The translations under genes were made by a program, and so were the position numbers. The notes below the pieces were generated by a model that was not told the DNA's origin, did not search any database, and worked only from the letters and a program-made list of their open reading frames with translations. From contig JBGVCU010000037.1 in the NCBI GenBank assembly GCA_045119035.1, positions 21,636 through 85,635 of the forward strand: a stretch of 64,000 nt of DNA, written 5' to 3'. Origin of the DNA: CAYVQA01 sp045119035. GTDB lineage: Bacteria > Bacillota_I > Bacilli_A > ML615J-28 > CAG-313. Shown piece after piece: positions 7,158 to 15,095 of this stretch. Numbering within the stretch: position 1 is the first letter of the stretch; each line of letters opens with the position of its first letter.

Positions 7158-9077
7158 ATGAAGAAAAGAGACATTTATTTATTTATTATTTTAATTATTG
7201 CTATTTTTGGGATACATATTACTAATAATAACTATTATGAATTTAATAATAAAACAGAGCAATATACGAGTAAAGTTATATCTAAATTAAGTTATGAAAG
7301 TTATATTCAGCCAATTTTAACAAAAAATAACATTGATATTTTCTTATCTGAATTTAGTGATGATATTGAAGAAATAAATATAAATATAGAACAATTAAAG
7401 AGTGACTTAAATAGAGCAAAAACTGAATTAACTACTGCTATATCAAATAATGAGGCAGAAATTGATGCAAAAATTGCTGCCTTAAACACAGCTATAGAGA
7501 ATGCTGAAGAAGCTGCCAATTACTATTCTGATGAACAAGATGCTGCGTTAAAAGCAGAATTATTAGATTTAATAAATACTACTAAAACAGATATTATTAA
7601 ATATATTGATTCCGAACTTGCAAAAGCAAAAACATCATTTGAAAGCAAATTAGCAATGAAAGCAAACAAACCTGAAATTGCTGCAGAAATAGCGAGATTA
7701 GATTCACTTATCTCAGCAGCTGAGTCTGTTTCTAAAAGTTATACAAATGAACAAGATGCTGCGTTAAAAGAAGAATTGAAAAATTTAATTACTACAACTA
7801 AAACAGATATAATTAAATATATAGATGAAGAGTTATCAAAGGTTAATGAGAAATTGGATAATATATTTAATTTTGTATATAATGAAAGTGAAGTTGATGC
7901 AAAACTTGCCGAATTAAGAAGTAATATTGAAAATGCAGAGAAAGTAACAAAATTATATTCTGATGAACAAGATGCTGCGTTAAAAGAAGAATTAAAAAAT
8001 TTAGTTACTACAACTAAAACAGATATAATTAAGTATATAGATGAAGAGTTATCAAAGGTTAACGAGGAATTGGATAATATATTTAAATTTGTTTATAATA
8101 AAGCTGAAATTGATGCAAAACTTGCCGCATTAAGAAGTAATATTGAAAATGCAGAGAAAGCAACAAAATTATATTCTGATGAACAAGATGCTGCGTTAAA
8201 AGAAGAATTAAAAAATTTAATTACTACAATTAAAACAGATATAATTAAATATATAGATGACGAACTTGCAAAAGCCAAAACATCATTTGAAAGCAAATTA
8301 GCAATAAAAGCAAATAAACCTGAAATTGATGCAGAAATAGCGAGATTAGATGCACTTATCTCAGCAGCAGAATCTGTTTCTAAAACTTATACAGATGAAC
8401 AAGATGCTGCGTTAAAAGAAGAATTAAAAAATTTAATTACTACTACTAAAACAGATATTATTAAATATATAGATGAAGAGTTATCAAAGGTTAATGATGA
8501 ATTGGATAATATATTTAATTTAGTTTATAATGAAAGTGAAGTTGATGCAAAACTCGCCGAACTAAGAACTTTTATCAATAGTGCAGATAATGCAACAAAA
8601 TTATATTCTGATGAACAAGATGCTGCGTTAAAAGAAGAATTAGAAGATTTAATAAATACTACTAAAACAGATATTATTAAATATATAGATGAAGAGTTAT
8701 CAAAGGTTAATGAGGATTTAGATAATATATTTAATTCAGTTTATAATGAAAATGAAGTTGATGCAAAGCTTGCCGAATTAAGAACTATTATTGATAATGC
8801 AGATAAAGCAACAAAATTATATTCAGATGAACAAGATATTGCTATAAAAAAAGATCTTGAAGCAAAAATTTTATCTGTAAAAAATGAATTATTAGAAACA
8901 ATTAATTTAATTAATCAAAGAATTAGTAAATTTGATCATGATTTATTAAATTTAAAAAAGAAAATTCAAATATTAACAATTTCATTTTCATGTTGTATTG
9001 GAGTATTATTTATATTATTTGGATTTTTATTTGTATATTTTTATAAAAAAAATAAAAAATTTATTAAAAAACTTTAA
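7158..9077 (+). CDS. Internally repetitive coiled-coil membrane-anchored protein
   Basis: I do not recognise a named family for this 639-residue protein. It has an N-terminal membrane segment or signal anchor (about residues 7-22), about 570 residues of heptad-rich helix, and a C-terminal transmembrane helix (about 604-628) followed by a short Lys-rich tail. The middle is built from a 72-residue unit containing DEQDAALKEELK, LITTTKTDIIKYID and VDAKLAELRS..IENAEKA. The unit repeats at an exact 216-bp period and in two flavours, one with SKVNEELDNIF and one with AKAKTSFESKLA. The likely product is a long rod tethered at one or both ends to the membrane. An extended -10 (TGC-TATAAT, 7116-7121) without a good -35, and an AAAGG site, precede the ATG. 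It is monocistronic and lies between trmD and cvfB. Confidence 0.85.
   Translation: MKKRDIYLFIILIIAIFGIHITNNNYYEFNNKTEQYTSKVISKLSYESYIQPILTKNNIDIFLSEFSDDIEEININIEQLKSDLNRAKTELTTAISNNEAEIDAKIAALNTAIENAEEAANYYSDEQDAALKAELLDLINTTKTDIIKYIDSELAKAKTSFESKLAMKANKPEIAAEIARLDSLISAAESVSKSYTNEQDAALKEELKNLITTTKTDIIKYIDEELSKVNEKLDNIFNFVYNESEVDAKLAELRSNIENAEKVTKLYSDEQDAALKEELKNLVTTTKTDIIKYIDEELSKVNEELDNIFKFVYNKAEIDAKLAALRSNIENAEKATKLYSDEQDAALKEELKNLITTIKTDIIKYIDDELAKAKTSFESKLAIKANKPEIDAEIARLDALISAAESVSKTYTDEQDAALKEELKNLITTTKTDIIKYIDEELSKVNDELDNIFNLVYNESEVDAKLAELRTFINSADNATKLYSDEQDAALKEELEDLINTTKTDIIKYIDEELSKVNEDLDNIFNSVYNENEVDAKLAELRTIIDNADKATKLYSDEQDIAIKKDLEAKILSVKNELLETINLINQRISKFDHDLLNLKKKIQILTISFSCCIGVLFILFGFLFVYFYKKNKKFIKKL
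7533..8828 (+). repeat. Six tandem 216-bp in-frame repeats in A-B-B-A-B-B order
   Basis: The landmark GAACAAGAT begins at 7533, 7749, 7965, 8181, 8397, 8613 and 8829, always exactly 216 bp apart. Units starting at 7533 and 8181 carry the A version (KTSFESKLA..ANKPEI) and the other four carry the B version (VNEELDNIF..VYNESEV). The true recent duplication unit therefore looks like 648 bp (216 residues). Confidence 0.92.
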
Positions 9078-9169
9078 TTAGAAAATATGTGTATTATTAA
9101 TGAAATTATACATATTTAGAAATTATATATGTTATTATACAGATAATATCAAAACATCTATAAGTAAAA

Positions 9170-9199
9170 ATAAAAAAGGAGCTTATAATTAAGCTCCTT
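9170..9199 (-). terminator. Intrinsic terminator for cvfB
   Basis: Read on the minus strand, a 10-bp stem (9176-9185 with 9190-9199, 4-base loop) runs into a T-rich tract. It overlaps the last codons of cvfB. Confidence 0.8.
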
Positions 9200-10052
9200 A
9201 TTTTTCATTTAAAGTTATTAAATTTTCTTTAATTGTAATTAATTTTTGTTTATATAAATTTCCAATTGCTCTTTTAAAAGCACTTTTACTAAATGGGAAG
9301 TATCTAGCAATTTCTTCTGGACTAGATTTGTCTCCAAGTGGAAGTGAACCACCTTGTGTTTTTAAGTGCTGTAAAATAATTTCACTATCATCAAGTCTAC
9401 TTAATTCTTTATTAGGAATAAGTGTTCCGTTATAAGTAATTCTTTCTGTTTCGTGAATTACTTTTACATTAATTCTTTGACCTAGGCGATATTTGCTTCT
9501 TAATAAACTTTTATGAACAAAGATTAAATTAAAGTTATCTGTACAAAGTGTAATACCTTCTGGAGAAATTCTATAAATTGTAGCTTCAACAGTTGAACCT
9601 ATTTCAATTTTTTCAAGAGGTAATACATCTGTATTTCCAATCATTTTTGCTACTAATTGGTCTCTTTTAATTTTTATAATACAAGGCACAACATCCCCAA
9701 CTTGTGGCCAAAGATCTGGGTTACTTGGCAAAAAGTCAGAAGAAAGTAAAATGTCTTTAGCAATACCTATGTTTAAGAATACACCCATTGAATTATGTTT
9801 TGCTATTACTTCACAAAAAGCTGCTTTTGTAGTAGTAATAAGTGGAGTTTCAGTTGTTGCGCAAAGACGTTTCTTTTGATCATAATATAAAAATGCTTCA
9901 ACATGTTGACCAATATTTAATCTATTTTTTGTTTGGTTAAAATGTAAGAAGATATCTGTAGTTTCATTTTCATCAAGTGAATGTAATGTATATGCGATAT
10001 CTGTTTCTTTAACCACTTCATATGTATCAATATTTCCAATTCTAAGTGACAT
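9198..10052 (-). CDS. cvfB: CvfB family S1-domain RNA-binding protein (YitL-like)
   Basis: This is a 284-residue RNA-binding protein of the CvfB/YitL family: three S1-like OB folds followed by a C-terminal winged helix, here ending with EIARYFPFSKSAFKRAIGNLYKQKLI. In Staphylococcus CvfB affects virulence gene expression; its direct targets are not settled. The ATG at 10052 (MSLRIGN) is chosen because AAAGGAAA precedes it, whereas the ATG at 10073 has no ribosome site. It is transcribed away from rplS. Confidence 0.92.
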   Translation of the reverse strand: MSLRIGNIDTYEVVKETDIAYTLHSLDENETTDIFLHFNQTKNRLNIGQHVEAFLYYDQKKRLCATTETPLITTTKAAFCEVIAKHNSMGVFLNIGIAKDILLSSDFLPSNPDLWPQVGDVVPCIIKIKRDQLVAKMIGNTDVLPLEKIEIGSTVEATIYRISPEGITLCTDNFNLIFVHKSLLRSKYRLGQRINVKVIHETERITYNGTLIPNKELSRLDDSEIILQHLKTQGGSLPLGDKSSPEEIARYFPFSKSAFKRAIGNLYKQKLITIKENLITLNEK

Positions 10053-10147
10053 AATATATATATTTCCTTTCATATAGATTTTACGTTAAAAAGTAATTTT
10101 TGTCAAGGAATAAGGTTATATAAATATGTCATATAAAATCAAACTAC

Positions 10148-10176
10148 TTGAAATATTTATTAAAATATGTTATAAT
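10148..10176 (+). promoter_or_regulatory. Promoter and ~90-nt leader of rplS
   Basis: TTGAAA (10148-10153) and TATAAT (10171-10176) are 17 bp apart. They are followed by a leader of about 90 nt before the rplS start. Many Bacilli have an autoregulatory L19 leader RNA here. The sequence TTATACAG..GCTGACATAA could be its remnant, but I could not confirm the fold. Confidence 0.75.
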
Positions 10177-10274
10177 ATATAAGCTGTATGTTATACAGTA
10201 AAGCACATTATTCCGCTGACATAAAATTTGGTTATATATGTTAAGAATTATGGAAGATAAGGAGAGTATATATT

Positions 10275-10622
10275 ATGAGTCAACAATTAATTAATGCTGT
10301 TACTAAAGAATATCTTAGAAATGATATTCCTGAGTTCCGTGCAGGTGACAACGTAAGAGTATACGTACGTATCAAAGAAGGAGACAAAGAAAGAATCCAA
10401 GTATTCGAAGGATTAGTTATTGGTCGCCATGGTGGTGGAATTTCTGCTACTTATACTGTTCGTAAAATCTCTAATGGTGTTGGGGTTGAAAGAATTTTCC
10501 CTCTTCATTCACCAATGGTTGAAAAAATTCAAGTTGTACGTTTAGGTAGAGTACGTCGTGCTAAACTTAACTACATCAGAAATTTATCTGCTAAAGCTGC
10601 TCGTATTAAAGAACGTAGATAG
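10275..10622 (+). CDS. rplS: 50S ribosomal protein L19
   Basis: L19 sits at the interface of the ribosomal subunits. The sequence shows the typical FRAGDNVRVYVRIKEGDKERIQVFEGLVI and RRAKLNYIRN blocks and is full length at 115 residues. AAGGAGAG provides the ribosome site. It is separated from trmD by the coiled-coil gene and cvfB, so the usual trmD-rplS linkage is broken, and it has its own promoter and terminator. Confidence 0.98.
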   Translation: MSQQLINAVTKEYLRNDIPEFRAGDNVRVYVRIKEGDKERIQVFEGLVIGRHGGGISATYTVRKISNGVGVERIFPLHSPMVEKIQVVRLGRVRRAKLNYIRNLSAKAARIKERR

Positions 10623-10635
10623 TTATGGAATTATT

Positions 10636-10668
10636 AAAGATGTTACATTTAATGTAGCATCTTTTTTT
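10636..10668 (+). terminator. Intrinsic terminator after rplS
   Basis: A 13-bp stem with one G-U pair (10636-10648 with 10652-10664) ends in a T7 tract. Confidence 0.88.
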
Positions 10669-10718
10669 GTTATTTAATAGTTTTATGATAAAATACATAT
10701 GCAAATAAGGAGGTTAAG

Positions 10719-11492
10719 ATGGAAAATATATTAGTAATTAATAATATTAAAAAGACATTTAAATTAAGTAAAAAACAACAAAAAATTGAAAAAACAAATG
10801 CAACTCATAAAGTAGCTGTAAATGGTCTTTCATTTAGTTGTAACAAAGGTGAAATATATGGATTATTGGGTCCAAATGGTGCAGGTAAAACAACAACACT
10901 TAGAATCATATCTACATTAATTAAAGCTGATGAAGGAGAAGTTTTAGTTGATGGATATAATATTTTAAAAGATTCTGATATTGTAAGAAGTAAAATAGGA
11001 TTTTTAACAAGTGAATTGAAATTAGAAGATTTCTTTACTCCTGAATATTTATTTGATTTCTTTTCAAAACTACATAATGTTGATGATAAAACAATTAATG
11101 AAAGAAAAGAAAGACTATTTAAAAAATTTGGTATTGATCAATTCAGAGAAGTAAAAGTAAAAGACTTATCAACTGGTATGAAACAAAAAGTTTCTTTAGT
11201 TATAGCTATTGCTCATGATCCTGAAATTATTATTTTTGATGAACCAACTAATGGTCTAGACGTAATAACTGCAAAAACTGTAACAGATTTTTTACTTGAA
11301 CTTAAAAAAGATGGTAAAACAATTTTACTTTCTACACATATTTTCTCTCTTGTAGAAAAATTATGTGACAGAGTAGGAATCATTATGGATGGTAAAATGA
11401 TTAAAGAAGATACTTTAGTAAATCTAACTAAAGATAAGTGTTTAGAAGAAGTATTCTTTGATATATATGATGAAGTAGGAGGATCTAGATAA
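10719..11492 (+). CDS. ABC transporter ATP-binding protein (NatA-like)
   Basis: This 257-residue ATPase has Walker A GPNGAGKTT, signature LSTGMKQK, Walker B IIIFDEPTNGLD and an H-loop in LLSTHIF. The -STGM- signature and the pairing with an ABC-2 permease place it with NatA-type exporters, known for sodium extrusion in Bacillus; the substrate here is inferred. A weak promoter (TTGTTA 10667-10672, extended -10 TAAAAT 10689-10694) and AAGGAGG precede it. It overlaps the permease gene by one base. Confidence 0.9.
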   Translation: MENILVINNIKKTFKLSKKQQKIEKTNATHKVAVNGLSFSCNKGEIYGLLGPNGAGKTTTLRIISTLIKADEGEVLVDGYNILKDSDIVRSKIGFLTSELKLEDFFTPEYLFDFFSKLHNVDDKTINERKERLFKKFGIDQFREVKVKDLSTGMKQKVSLVIAIAHDPEIIIFDEPTNGLDVITAKTVTDFLLELKKDGKTILLSTHIFSLVEKLCDRVGIIMDGKMIKEDTLVNLTKDKCLEEVFFDIYDEVGGSR

Positions 11493-12634
11493 TGAGAACA
11501 ATCTTTACTATTGTTAAAAAAGAATTAAAAAGATTCTTTAGCGATCCTCGTATGTTAGTTTCTTTATTTTTACCAGGAATTTTAATTTATGGTATTTACT
11601 CTGTAATGGGTGGTTTTATAACAGAAAGTATGACTACTGATGAATATAATATTTATATTGAAAATTTACCTGATAGTATGAAACCATATTTTGATGGACT
11701 ACCATTAAATGTTTATGAAGAAGAACTTACTAAAGAAGAAATTAATACTTATATTAAAGATAATACACTTGACTTATATATATCATTTGAAGATGATTTT
11801 GATAAGTTAGTTAATGATTATATATATAATTCAAATGTTCAAGCTCCTAATATTGATATTATATATAATACTGCAAGTATCTCATCTTCAACATTACAAC
11901 AAATCTTAGTAAGTTTGTTTGATCAATATGAAGCTACTTTAACAAATAAATTTAATGTAAACTCTGTATCACTTGCAACAGATGAAGATACAACAATGCA
12001 AACTATCACAATGATGCTACCATTCTTACTTATTGTCTTCTTATTTACTGGAGCAATGAGTATCTGTGCGGATTCTATTGCTGGAGAAAAAGAAAGAGGT
12101 ACAATTGCAACTTTACTTATTACACCTACTAAAAGAAGTCATATTGTATTAGGAAAAGTTGTTTCACTTGGAATTACAGCGTTAGCTAGTGCGATTGTAA
12201 GTGCACTTGGTTTATTTATGTCCCTTCCTAAACTATTAGGTACTGAATTTAGTTTTAGTATGTATGGTGTAGGTACTTTAGCTCTTGCATTAATAATTAT
12301 TATTTTAACAGTTTTATTATTTACTACTGTTCTTACAATGGTATCAACATATGCAAGAACAATCAAAGAAGCAACATCACTTTCTACTCCGCTTATGATC
12401 ATTATCATGTTAATAAGTATGAGTAATTTAATGAACACAACTGCTTCAACATCTTTAGGTACTTACTTTGTTCCAGTACTTAATGTATCACAATGCTTAG
12501 TACAATTATTTAGTTTAAGTGTAAATCCAATTACATTTATAATATGTATTTTATCTAATACAATATACATTGCTATTGGAGTATATATTATAACTAAAAT
12601 ATTTAATAATGAACATATAATTTTTAATAATTAA
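11492..12634 (+). CDS. ABC-2 type permease (NatB-like)
   Basis: This is a 380-residue membrane protein with an N-terminal helix, a large extracytoplasmic domain (about residues 40-165), then five or more C-terminal helices. The SICADSIAGEKERGTIATLL segment after the second helix is the coupling region conserved in NatB/ABC-2 permeases. It is translationally coupled to the upstream ATPase (TAATG). Together they form an exporter, with sodium or a small toxic molecule as the likely cargo. Confidence 0.88.
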   Translation: MRTIFTIVKKELKRFFSDPRMLVSLFLPGILIYGIYSVMGGFITESMTTDEYNIYIENLPDSMKPYFDGLPLNVYEEELTKEEINTYIKDNTLDLYISFEDDFDKLVNDYIYNSNVQAPNIDIIYNTASISSSTLQQILVSLFDQYEATLTNKFNVNSVSLATDEDTTMQTITMMLPFLLIVFLFTGAMSICADSIAGEKERGTIATLLITPTKRSHIVLGKVVSLGITALASAIVSALGLFMSLPKLLGTEFSFSMYGVGTLALALIIIILTVLLFTTVLTMVSTYARTIKEATSLSTPLMIIIMLISMSNLMNTTASTSLGTYFVPVLNVSQCLVQLFSLSVNPITFIICILSNTIYIAIGVYIITKIFNNEHIIFNN

Positions 12635-12639
12635 AAAAG

Positions 12640-12669
12640 AAGGATTACAGATACCTGTAATCCTTTTGT
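12640..12669. terminator. Bidirectional terminator between the ABC permease and the CofE-like gene
   Basis: An 11-bp perfect stem (12640-12650 with 12655-12665) is flanked by A-rich sequence on the left and TTTTG on the right. It serves the two convergent genes. Confidence 0.82.
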
Positions 12670-12671
12670 TA

Positions 12672-13862
12672 TTAATTTGTATAGTTATCAAAATATCCTT
12701 GTACTAAAATAATAGGTGTTCCTTTATCTCCTGATCCACTTGTTAAATCACATAATGATCCTATTAAATCAGTAAGTTGTCTAGGAGTTGTACCTTGAGA
12801 TGCCATATTTCCTACTAGATTATTTGTTTTAGCTTTAATACTATTTTTAATAGCTTCTTTTAAAGCTTCTCCTGATAAATCTTTATAATCATTATCTGCA
12901 AGATATTTTAATTTTAATTCATTTGGTGTACCAATTAATCCGCTTGTATATGCTGGGCTTACAACTGGATCTGCAAGTTCCCAAATTTTTCCTTGTGGAT
13001 CTTTGAATGCACCATCTCCATAAACCATTACTTCAATGTGTTTATTTGTTCTATTATAGAATTCTTTTTGGATAGCTTCAACTAAATCAAAACATTCTTT
13101 AGGGAATAATTTAATTTTATCTTCAGTAGATTTATTTGATCCTAGTAAACCATATCTAGTATTATATCCACTTCCATTAACACTTTCTGTTAATAAATCA
13201 TCAAGACCTAGTACAGTTTTAGCACCATTTTCTTTTAAAATACGTTTTGTTCTTGCTCTTGTATGAATATCACAAGTAATAACAGTATCTGTATATTTCA
13301 AAATAGTTTTTGGATTATTTGCAAAAACTATTTCAACTTCGCATCCAGCTTCTTTAATAATATTAGAATAGTATTCAACATAATCTACTCCAGTAAATTC
13401 ATGAACACCATATCCAAATAATTCACGATATCTTTCTAAAGAAAGTACATCACTATATGGATTTACACCTGCTTCATCAAGTTGATCTAGTGTAATTAAA
13501 GCATTACCAACTTCATCACTTGGATAGCTTAACATTAATACAATTTTTTTAACACCTTTTGCAATACCTCTTAGACAAATTGCAAAACGGTTTCTTGATA
13601 AAATAGGAAAAATTACTCCAATTGTATCAGAATTAACTTTATTTCTAACATCAGTTGCAATATCATCAACACTTGCATAATTTCCTTGAGAACGAGCAAC
13701 AATTGACTCAGTTAAAGCAACAACATCTTTATCTCTTAGAGAAAATCCTTCAGATTCAGCTGCTTCTAAAACACTATCAACAGCAATCTTAACTAGATCA
13801 TCATTTTCACGAATAATAGGACATCTAATTCCTCTTGAAATTGTACCAACTTTTCTTTCCAT
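12672..13862 (-). CDS. Coenzyme F420-0:L-glutamate ligase-like protein (CofE domain)
   Basis: This 396-residue protein has the CofE-type fold at its N-terminus: IIRENDDLVKIAVDSVL then LRDKDVVALTESIVARSQGN, which parallels the G-D-D-L and DVLvvaeSivSk.eG motifs of F420 glutamyl ligases. A further GVIFPILSRNRFAICLRGIA segment follows. It is longer than archaeal CofE (~250 residues), like a group found in Bacillota that do not make F420. I infer a ligase or amide-bond enzyme with an unknown substrate. The ATG at 13862 follows GAAGGT; the ATG at 13880 has no ribosome site. No other F420 gene is in the window. Confidence 0.8.
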   Translation of the reverse strand: MERKVGTISRGIRCPIIRENDDLVKIAVDSVLEAAESEGFSLRDKDVVALTESIVARSQGNYASVDDIATDVRNKVNSDTIGVIFPILSRNRFAICLRGIAKGVKKIVLMLSYPSDEVGNALITLDQLDEAGVNPYSDVLSLERYRELFGYGVHEFTGVDYVEYYSNIIKEAGCEVEIVFANNPKTILKYTDTVITCDIHTRARTKRILKENGAKTVLGLDDLLTESVNGSGYNTRYGLLGSNKSTEDKIKLFPKECFDLVEAIQKEFYNRTNKHIEVMVYGDGAFKDPQGKIWELADPVVSPAYTSGLIGTPNELKLKYLADNDYKDLSGEALKEAIKNSIKAKTNNLVGNMASQGTTPRQLTDLIGSLCDLTSGSGDKGTPIILVQGYFDNYTN

Positions 13863-14022
13863 AAAAGTACCTTCTTTCATAATTTAATTTAAATACTATA
13901 TTATTATATAATATTTATATATTTTTTTCAACTAAGAAAAAAATATTTTTTCATTATGCAAAATAATATATAATTTATTTGAAATATGATAAAATATATT
14001 AAAATTATTTATAGGTGATTAT

Positions 14023-14835
14023 ATGAAAGTATTAAGTATTCAAGATATCTCATGTTATGGGCAATGTTCATTAACTGTAGCACTTCCTATTCTTTCTAGT
14101 TATGGAATTGAAACTGTAATTTTACCATCTGCTGTTTTAAGCACTCATACTTCTGGTTTTAAAGACTTTACAGTACTTGATTTAACAAGTGAAATGCCAA
14201 AAATTATTAACCATTGGATTAGTGAAGGAATTAAATTTGATGCAATTTATACCGGATATATTGGTGACATTAAACAATTTGATTATATCTTAAAATGTAA
14301 AAATGAATTACTAAAAGAAGATGGATTATTTATTGTTGATCCAGCTATGGCTGATTATGGTAAAATGTATCCAGCATTAAGTATTGATACAATTGAAGGA
14401 ATGAAAAGAATTTGTAGTGTTGCTGATTATGTTATTCCTAATATTACAGAAGCTTCTTTTTTGACAAACAATGAATATAAAGAAGTATATGACCATGATT
14501 ATATATATAAGCTTTCTAATGATTTACTTAAACTAGGATCTAAAAATGTAATTTTAACAGGTATTGGTTATTCAGCAAATCAAATTGGTGCTGTATATCA
14601 AAATAAAGATGAACTAATTGAATACTACGGAATTAAACAACCTATTTCATATCATGGTACAGGAGATATATTTTCCTCTGTAATTGTTGGTAATATAATG
14701 AATAAAGTAGATATGTTAGATAATTTAAAAGATGCTGTTGAGTTTATTATTGATTGTATTAAAGAAACATCAACAGACCCATTACATTCTTATGGTGTAA
14801 AGTTTGAAAAAGTATTAAAATCAAGAAAATATTAA
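14023..14835 (+). CDS. Pyridoxamine/pyridoxal kinase family protein
   Basis: This 270-residue ribokinase-fold enzyme is likely to phosphorylate vitamin B6 vitamers at the 5' position. The N-terminus (VLSIQDISCYGQCSLTVALPILS) and the LSTHTSGF segment match the pyridoxamine kinase group of Bacillota. The anion hole/catalytic motif appears as YHGTGDIFSS. AGGTGAT supplies the ribosome site. It is monocistronic, followed by a weak hairpin (14861-14880). Confidence 0.88.
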   Translation: MKVLSIQDISCYGQCSLTVALPILSSYGIETVILPSAVLSTHTSGFKDFTVLDLTSEMPKIINHWISEGIKFDAIYTGYIGDIKQFDYILKCKNELLKEDGLFIVDPAMADYGKMYPALSIDTIEGMKRICSVADYVIPNITEASFLTNNEYKEVYDHDYIYKLSNDLLKLGSKNVILTGIGYSANQIGAVYQNKDELIEYYGIKQPISYHGTGDIFSSVIVGNIMNKVDMLDNLKDAVEFIIDCIKETSTDPLHSYGVKFEKVLKSRKY

Positions 14836-14904
14836 GCCAAGCATATTGTATGATGGTACTAAGAAATACTATTGTTTCTTGTCAACGTTTTCAAATTATA
14901 TTGA

Positions 14905-14933
14905 TTGAATATATGTTAAAAATTTGATATAAT
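14905..14933 (+). promoter_or_regulatory. Promoter of the amino-acid ABC transporter operon
   Basis: TTGAAT (14905-14910) and TATAAT (14928-14933) are 17 bp apart, with an extended TGA. Transcription would start near 14940, leaving a ~155-nt structured leader. Confidence 0.8.
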
Positions 14934-14939
14934 ATATAT

Positions 14940-15095
14940 ATCTAAATAAACTTGTAAAGATAGGATTTATTCCTTGATTATAATTATGCGATCAGCTAAT
15001 TCACATAATTATAAGCTGATGGCATAAGTAAAATACTTATGACGTTTTGTTGGGAAGTCTTATTGGCTTTCCAATTTTTATTTTTGGAGGAAAAT
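14940..15095 (+). promoter_or_regulatory. Structured leader with intrinsic terminator (riboswitch/attenuator candidate)
   Basis: The untranslated leader holds an 11-bp perfect helix (14978-14988 with 15004-15014). The loop of that helix contains ATCAGCT (14991-14997), which is complementary to AGCTGAT just downstream (15014-15020); this gives either an H-type pseudoknot or two alternative folds. An 8-bp hairpin follows (15023-15030 with 15034-15041, AAA loop). A 10-bp hairpin with wobble pairs (15050-15059 with 15065-15074) then runs into TTTTTATTTTT immediately before the GGAGG ribosome site. I compared it by eye with the lysine, T-box, SAM, glycine, purine and preQ1 consensus features and saw no match. 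Control of the amino-acid transporter by a ligand or by translation is inferred. Confidence 0.65.

Noticed and set aside
7158..9077. Phage tail fibre as identity of the repetitive coiled-coil protein
   Set aside because: Some repeat motifs resemble fibre proteins, but there are hydrophobic anchors near both ends and no phage genes nearby.
12139..12438. Minus-strand frame of ~100 codons inside the ABC permease gene
   Set aside because: It is an antisense shadow of a clear membrane-protein gene, with no ribosome site and no family resemblance.
15039..15095. Upstream extension of the amino-acid transporter frame to 15039
   Set aside because: It would translate through the leader terminator, has no ribosome site, and would place 19 extra residues before a clean lipoprotein signal.
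14940..15095. Lysine riboswitch or T-box in the transporter leader
   Set aside because: GATAG occurs near 14958, but the conserved AGAGGTGC core is absent, and there is no T-box sequence or specifier stem.
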